From JABSOG01 sp041583135 (lineage in GTDB: Bacteria > Pseudomonadota > Gammaproteobacteria > Enterobacterales > Alteromonadaceae): DNA of 64,000 nucleotides. Of this stretch, positions 59,549 through 64,000 are shown in pieces (within the stretch, counting starts at the first letter, position 1; each line of letters starts with the position of its first letter). The stretch lies in contig JBFHGJ010000004.1 in NCBI GenBank assembly GCA_041583135.1, positions 68,902 to 132,901 on the forward strand, read 5' to 3'. Position numbers and translations under genes: made by a program. The notes under the pieces are model-generated. The model saw nothing but the letters and a program-made list of their open reading frames with translations, had not been told where the DNA came from and did no database searches.

Positions 59549-60583
59549 ATGCCGAATAGCCCCAGTGCAGAAATTATCGTCCAACAAGCGCAACAAGCCA
59601 GCAGTTGGCAACAACAATTGGCCCAAGCGCAAACCTCGCCGCAGGCCCTGTTGGCCAGCCTTGATTTGAAAGAACAAGACTTTGCCGACCCCATTAGCGC
59701 CAAACGCCTGTTTGCGATGCGAGTACCACAACCCTTTATCGCCAAAATGCAAAAAGGCGACCCCAACGACCCGCTGCTAAAACAAGTGCTACCGGACAAT
59801 GCCGAGTTTGATGAATTGCCGGGCTACAGCGCCGACCCTTTAGCAGAACAACAAAGCAAACTGCCGGGGCTACTACATAAATACAAATCGAGAGTCTTGG
59901 TGATTTTTCGTGGCGGTTGTGCCATCAATTGCCGCTATTGCTTTCGTCGTCATTTTCCCTACCAGCAAAACAACATCAACAAAGCCAAGTTGCTCGATAT
60001 CGTCAACTACCTCAAAAGCCAGCCACAGATAAATGAAGTTATTTTATCCGGCGGCGATCCTTTGATGGCCAACGATGACCACATACAATGGTTTATCGAA
60101 CAGCTTGAACCCATCACACACTTAAAGCGCCTGCGCATACACACTCGGTTGCCCGTGGTCATTCCCGACCGCCTTACCTTAAAGCTACAGCAAACCCTCA
60201 GCCACAGCAGGTTAAAGGCCATCATGGTGCTACATATCAACCATGGCAACGAAATAGACGACACCTTAAAGCACAAGTTAACGCCCTATGCCAAAGCAGG
60301 CATAACTCTGCTAAACCAAGCCGTGTTGTTAAAAGGCATTAACGACAATATCGCCGCTTTGGCTGATTTAAGTGAAAAATTGTTTGAAGCAGGCATATTG
60401 CCCTACTACCTGCACTTACTAGACAAAGTGCAAGGCGCAGCGCACTTTGATATCGTCGAGGCGCAAGCCACCAGCCTTTATCAACAGATGCTGAGCGAAC
60501 TGCCGGGATTTTTGGTACCAAAATTGGTTAGAGAAATTGCCGATGAACCGAGTAAGACCCCGATATCAATTAGGCAGGAATGA
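59549..60583 (+). CDS. epmB: EF-P lysine 2,3-aminomutase
   Basis: Radical SAM enzyme that turns (S)-alpha-lysine to (R)-beta-lysine for EF-P. The 344-residue product has the cluster motif CAINCRYCF (CxxxCxxC), GGDPLMANDD and the C-terminal lysine aminomutase-like segment. No long zinc-binding C-terminal extension, as in E. coli EpmB (342). The frame opens at a TTG at 59540; ATG at 59549 is preferred. Divergent from efp. Confidence 0.95.
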   Translation: MPNSPSAEIIVQQAQQASSWQQQLAQAQTSPQALLASLDLKEQDFADPISAKRLFAMRVPQPFIAKMQKGDPNDPLLKQVLPDNAEFDELPGYSADPLAEQQSKLPGLLHKYKSRVLVIFRGGCAINCRYCFRRHFPYQQNNINKAKLLDIVNYLKSQPQINEVILSGGDPLMANDDHIQWFIEQLEPITHLKRLRIHTRLPVVIPDRLTLKLQQTLSHSRLKAIMVLHINHGNEIDDTLKHKLTPYAKAGITLLNQAVLLKGINDNIAALADLSEKLFEAGILPYYLHLLDKVQGAAHFDIVEAQATSLYQQMLSELPGFLVPKLVREIADEPSKTPISIRQE

Positions 60584-60622
60584 GGGTTGAGGGAAAAGCC
60601 GAGTCATCCATGACCATAGCCC

Positions 60623-60820
60623 TTAGACCATAACGTTAATGTTATGCCCTGCGTTGCCGGAAGGTTTAGGTGCTGCCACCTGACCTGCCGATTGCAGTAA
60701 TTGCATGGCCTGCTGACCTTCAACTTCCTGCTGTTTTTTCGCCATGGCGGCCGAGAGCACTTCTCCAGTGCCAGAGGTGTTTAACGGAGCACCACCCCCA
60801 GATACAGGTGATAATGACAT
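60623..60820 (-). CDS. Small YjfB-like putative motility protein
   Basis: A 65-residue protein with an Ala/Gln/Gly-rich sequence and the ending AGHNINVMV, which resembles the GxNI(D/N)V tail of the YjfB family of putative motility proteins. The middle (SAAMAKKQQEVEGQQAMQLLQSA) is helical. AGGGG lies 5 bases before the ATG. Function unknown; the family assignment is from pattern only. Confidence 0.65.
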   Translation of the reverse strand: MSLSPVSGGGAPLNTSGTGEVLSAAMAKKQQEVEGQQAMQLLQSAGQVAAPKPSGNAGHNINVMV

Positions 60821-60978
60821 AGTGACCCCTTAGTCTATCGATTACATCATAGATAGTGCTGGATATTCATAACAAAAGTCCTAGAATAGCCAGTAAACGT
60901 CTTTATCGACCACTTCTCATAAAACTTTAGTGAATTTTTAAACTTTTTACCAATTACGAGCAAAAGTACCCGTCAATA

Positions 60979-61284
60979 ATGAATAGCATACTGCCCCATT
61001 TAGAACAAAACATCCAAGAGATTTACCGCAAAGCGCTTGACGCTGATGCCCACTTGGCCCAACTTAAACAACAAGGCATGGCCAAATTTACTGCCATTTT
61101 TGACCAAAACAGCCTGTTTAAGTGTACCGACAGAACCTTTATGCCCTATGTCGCCGAGCTGACTCAAGATATCGCCGACTTTCGCGATAAAGCCGACCAA
61201 GCGCAGCTCAATATCATTTTGAAAAAAATGGAGTTGCTCTACCAATTGCTCGGAACAATGAAAAATATAACCCAAAGTAATTAA
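60979..61284 (+). CDS. Small helical protein of unknown function
   Basis: A 101-residue, mainly helical cytoplasmic protein, charged, without membrane or metal motifs. I do not recognise the family. The regular heptad-like spacing in DADAHLAQLKQQGMAKFTA and LNIILKKMELLYQLLG suggests a coiled-coil bundle. It is the first of two small plus-strand genes before the acyl-CoA ligase, and divergent from the YjfB-like gene. Confidence 0.6.
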   Translation: MNSILPHLEQNIQEIYRKALDADAHLAQLKQQGMAKFTAIFDQNSLFKCTDRTFMPYVAELTQDIADFRDKADQAQLNIILKKMELLYQLLGTMKNITQSN

Positions 61285-61378
61285 CCTTGAGTTTTAATAA
61301 ACAAACAGTTTAAAACAGTGGCGTAGCTGACTAAAAATCCACCAGCGCTTGTTCTATACTTAGGACTGGAGGAACTTT

Positions 61379-61741
61379 ATGGTTACGCCTACCATCGACA
61401 CAACCGCATCTGCGGACATTATTGCCGCCGGCACCTTCGGGCCGGTCAATCCTGATCCGACGCCCGCACAAAAGCCTCAGGTAGTGTCAGCGCAAACTGG
61501 CAACCTCAGCGGTTTTTTACCCAGCCAAGACCGTGTAGCCATTTCACAACAGGCCAGAGATCTCGCCAACCAAGACATTGCCGCGCAGCAACCCGGCCAA
61601 CAAAACCCGCAGTCAGATACCGAAGCCCCTTCTGACGAATACATTCAAGTCTCCTCATCTATCGGCCGCGCCGCGCAAACCGGCAACCTAAGCCGAGAAG
61701 AAGCCCTCGCCATCTATCAAAAAATCGCCTCTCTCATTTAA
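61379..61741 (+). CDS. Small Pro/Gln-rich protein of unknown function
   Basis: A 120-residue protein with a disordered Pro/Gln/Ala-rich first two thirds and a short helical end (NLSREEALAIYQKIASLI). The segment QDRVAISQQARDLA resembles a D-x-V-x-I-S-x-x-A-R motif found in flagellar and secretion-related small proteins; this is only a pattern match. GGAGG lies 7 bases before the ATG, a strong ribosome binding site. Confidence 0.65.
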   Translation: MVTPTIDTTASADIIAAGTFGPVNPDPTPAQKPQVVSAQTGNLSGFLPSQDRVAISQQARDLANQDIAAQQPGQQNPQSDTEAPSDEYIQVSSSIGRAAQTGNLSREEALAIYQKIASLI

Positions 61742-61870
61742 GCTAAACGCTAGCGCAAACAGTTAGATGAATAATTGTTGAAATTACGGCGGTACAATAG
61801 ACATTAAAGCGATGCAAAGTTATCCTTTAACCACAATAGCTTAACCTCAAAACATGCAGGACCTTTCAAC

Positions 61871-63355
61871 ATGACGGTTACCCCATTTGCTCACATTCAT
61901 CAAGACAACGACAAAGTCGCCTTGGTAGAGGGTGATGCCAGCTACAGCTATGGTGAACTCAGTCAAACTATCCACCATTTTGCCAGCGGCCTACTTGGCG
62001 ACAAAACCGACTTAAACGAAGAACGCATTGCCTTTTTTATGCCAGCCAGTCTCGACTACGTGAGCGCGTTACATGGCATATGGCGCGCCGGTGGCATTGC
62101 AGTGCCGCTTAACGTTGCCTCAGCGGTGACAGAGCTAGACCACTACCTAAAAAGCGCAGGCGTCACTCGGCTGGTAGCCAATGGCGAATACGCCAAAAAC
62201 ATCAAGCCGTTATGTGCTCAATTAAACATAGAGCTCCTCAGTAGCCAGCAATTGCTAAGCACTAAGCAAGTCCCGCTACCAGAGATCAGCCAAAGCCGCC
62301 GTGCCATGATGCTGTTTACCAGCGGCACCACCAACAAACCCAAAGGGGTAGTCAGCACCCACAAAAACATACAAGCGCAGATCACCACCTTAATCGATGC
62401 CTGGGCTTGGACAGAACAAGACAGCATTCCGCTGTTTTTACCGCTACACCACATACACGGCATTATCAATGTATTAAGCTGCGGCCTTTGGGCTGGCGCA
62501 ACAGTGCACTTGTTTGCCAAATTTGATGTTCAGGCGATTTGCGAACAGGTTGCCCTTGGTCGCTACAACGTATTTATGGCCGTGCCGACCGTCTATGTGA
62601 AAGTCATCCAGTACCTAGATACGCTTGAACAAGAAGCCGTAGACAACATCTGTCGCGGCTTTAACGATATGCGGTTGAACATTTCTGGCTCGGCCGCCTG
62701 TCCGGTCAAATTATTCAACCAATGGCGCGACTTAACCGGTCAAGTATTGTTAGAGCGCTACGGCATGACTGAAATCGGCATGGGTATTTCCAACCCCTAC
62801 GACGGCCTTAGACGTGCAGGTCATGTTGGCAAGCCACTGCCCGGAGTAACCGCCGCCTTATTTGACGACCAAGACAAATTGATTAAAGCAGAAAACACCC
62901 CAGGTGAAATTCGCATCAAAGGCGACAACGTATTTTTAGAATATTGGCATAACCCCGAGGCCACCGCAAAAAGCTTTAAAAACGGATGGTTTTGCACCGG
63001 CGATGTTGCAGTGATAGACAAAGGTGACTACCGCATCATGGGCCGTTCGTCTATCGACATCATCAAATCCGGCGGCTACAAACTCTCGGCACTTGAAATA
63101 GAAGGCGTACTGCTAACCCATGAACAAATCGCCGAGGTTGCCGTTATTGGCGTGCCCGATGACACCTGGGGCGAGGCCGTGATGGCATTTATCGTGTTGA
63201 AACCGCAACAACAAATGCACTATGAAGACCTTAAACGCTGGTGTGCTGAAAAAATGTCATCTTATAAAGTGCCCAAAGACATTCGCGTGGTCGATGCCCT
63301 ACCCCGTAATGCCATGGGTAAAGTCACCAAGCCTGCGTTAAAAGCCCTGCTTTAA
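61871..63355 (+). CDS. Acyl-CoA ligase, MatB/ACSF3-like (possible malonyl-CoA synthetase)
   Basis: Class I adenylate-forming enzyme of 494 residues. Motifs: P-loop MLFTSGTTNKPKGVVSTHKN, YGMTEIGMGISNPYDG, GWFCTGD, and the hinge GRSSIDIIKSGGYKLSALEIE, which is typical of malonyl-CoA synthetase MatB and ACSF3. The catalytic Lys is in NAMGKVTK near the C-terminus. It likely activates malonate or a methylated malonate, but other short dicarboxylic or fatty acids cannot be excluded. No adjacent malonate transporter or decarboxylase. Confidence 0.85.
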   Translation: MTVTPFAHIHQDNDKVALVEGDASYSYGELSQTIHHFASGLLGDKTDLNEERIAFFMPASLDYVSALHGIWRAGGIAVPLNVASAVTELDHYLKSAGVTRLVANGEYAKNIKPLCAQLNIELLSSQQLLSTKQVPLPEISQSRRAMMLFTSGTTNKPKGVVSTHKNIQAQITTLIDAWAWTEQDSIPLFLPLHHIHGIINVLSCGLWAGATVHLFAKFDVQAICEQVALGRYNVFMAVPTVYVKVIQYLDTLEQEAVDNICRGFNDMRLNISGSAACPVKLFNQWRDLTGQVLLERYGMTEIGMGISNPYDGLRRAGHVGKPLPGVTAALFDDQDKLIKAENTPGEIRIKGDNVFLEYWHNPEATAKSFKNGWFCTGDVAVIDKGDYRIMGRSSIDIIKSGGYKLSALEIEGVLLTHEQIAEVAVIGVPDDTWGEAVMAFIVLKPQQQMHYEDLKRWCAEKMSSYKVPKDIRVVDALPRNAMGKVTKPALKALL

Positions 63356-63656
63356 CCCAATGTAACGTAGCGCATAGCGAAAGCCATGTGCTACGAAAAA
63401 ACCTATAAACATAGTAAAAACCATCATCCCAGCCACATCTCACGCCGAAACATCACACTAAAACCAACAAAAAAAGAACAAAAAACCCACATTTATAACA
63501 AATAGGTTTGCTTTTAGGTCTCTAATAAGGTTAAATAACGCCAGGTAAAGACACACACATAAGTGTGCTTTATCAAATAAAATAATATAGGTGCATGAAA
63601 GCACTCTCATCCTAAGCCATGGAAGCGCCCAATTTGTTTATCCCGGAACTTAAGTA
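63356..63656. other. Intergenic region after the acyl-CoA ligase
   Basis: About 300 AT-rich bases. CGTAGCGCA (63366-63374) can pair with TGTGCTACG (63387-63395), enclosing a small GC-GAAA-GC hairpin. An A run rather than a T run follows on the plus strand, so it is not a typical terminator. A second small hairpin (CACAC / GTGTG) lies near 63558-63573. The promoter of the next gene must lie in the second half; no clear boxes. Confidence 0.4.
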
Positions 63657-64000
63657 ATGAAAACCAACAACAGCGCCATGAAAATGGCAATGGCTTTGTG
63701 CTGCCTCGGTTTTGGCGTACCGACTTTAGCTGGCCAGTCACTTGATGACATTAACGCCAAAGTTCAGCAACAGGCAACGGATATCGACCAAAAATATGGT
63801 GTGCTGCTAGATTTTAACGAACGCAACGACCTTAAGCTCGACCTAATCGTACAGCAAGCCCTACTTGAAGCCGATAGCGCACAGAGCATAGCGCAAATCG
63901 CCGAGCAAGCGTTTGCAACCTATGAGATTGCCGATAGCTATGAACAGCGCAAATTGCTGATCAAACTGGAGGCGCAAGCGACCTTGAGTAAAGGCACAGG
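63657..64000 (+). CDS. Secreted protein of unknown function, partial
   Basis: The first 114 codons run out of the window. A signal peptide is visible (MKTNNSAMKMAMALCCLGF, cleavage likely after PTLAG). The mature part is helical and acidic, with DINAKVQQQATDIDQKYGV. Too short to name. GGA lies 9 bases before the ATG. Confidence 0.7.
   Translation, partial: MKTNNSAMKMAMALCCLGFGVPTLAGQSLDDINAKVQQQATDIDQKYGVLLDFNERNDLKLDLIVQQALLEADSAQSIAQIAEQAFATYEIADSYEQRKLLIKLEAQATLSKGT

Noticed and set aside
1..64000. CRISPR array, rRNA, tRNA or insertion sequence
   Set aside because: No regularly spaced direct repeats, no tRNA-like cloverleaf sequence noticed and no transposase gene on either strand.

Overview
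The window looks like chromosomal core genome of a marine, Alteromonadales-type gammaproteobacterium (Shewanella/Colwellia/Psychrobium-like). The evidence is gene order: prfB-recJ-dsbC-xerD-fldB, trmN/srmB divergent, a thrABC operon with a classical attenuator, the purA-yjeT-hflC-hflK-hflX-hfq-miaA-mutL-amiB-tsaE-nnr/queG block, orn/rsgA-psd, and efp with both of its modification enzymes. The genus cannot be fixed from sequence alone. I see no rRNA, tRNA, prophage, insertion sequence or CRISPR array.

Layout. 1-4.8 kb: prfB (3' end outside the window, with the programmed +1 frameshift), recJ, a cluster of GGTGTC-GACACC repeats, dsbC and xerD on the minus strand, then fldB on plus. 5.3-8.9 kb: an ODP-type diiron/metallo-beta-lactamase-fold protein, a small protein resembling the signalling tip of chemoreceptors, trmN, and divergent srmB. 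8.9-18.4 kb: a large membrane M48 peptidase, yaaA, an S9 peptidase coupled to a small secreted protein, a divergent lipoprotein sharing a domain with it, and rhlE. 18.4-22.6 kb: a TPR response regulator, transaldolase, a DUF3545 small protein and ung. 22.6-27.5 kb: thrC, thrB, thrA and the thr leader peptide with its terminator. 27.8-35.8 kb: a sensor kinase, a holin-like membrane protein, rdgC, an HDOD protein, a GlcD-like flavoprotein, an FG-GAP lipoprotein and a HIT protein. 35.9-49.4 kb: the purA to nnr block plus queG and a GNAT enzyme. 49.4-52.6 kb: a response regulator and a multidomain sensor kinase. 52.8-60.6 kb: DUF1289, a DUF4442-type protein, a second GGTGTC element, orn, rsgA, psd, a helical protein with a CheZ-like DxxxQ motif, a MerC protein behind a 42-bp palindrome, epmA, efp and epmB. 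60.6-64 kb: three small proteins, a MatB/ACSF3-like acyl-CoA ligase and the start of a secreted protein.

Most genes are housekeeping: translation (prfB, efp/epmA/epmB, queG, miaA, tsaE, trmN, rsgA), RNA metabolism (hfq, orn, srmB, rhlE), DNA repair and recombination (recJ, xerD, ung, mutL, rdgC), envelope (psd, amiB, hflKC, dsbC) and threonine synthesis.

The most interesting signals outside the core are: the ODP/chemoreceptor-tip pair; the near-perfect 42-bp palindrome in front of the MerC gene (probably two Zur-like boxes); a 67-bp mobile-looking repeat present twice in opposite orientation; the S9 peptidase/lipoprotein locus with a shared unnamed domain; and the CheZ-like small protein. 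No single locus stands out as a complete new defence or biosynthetic system.
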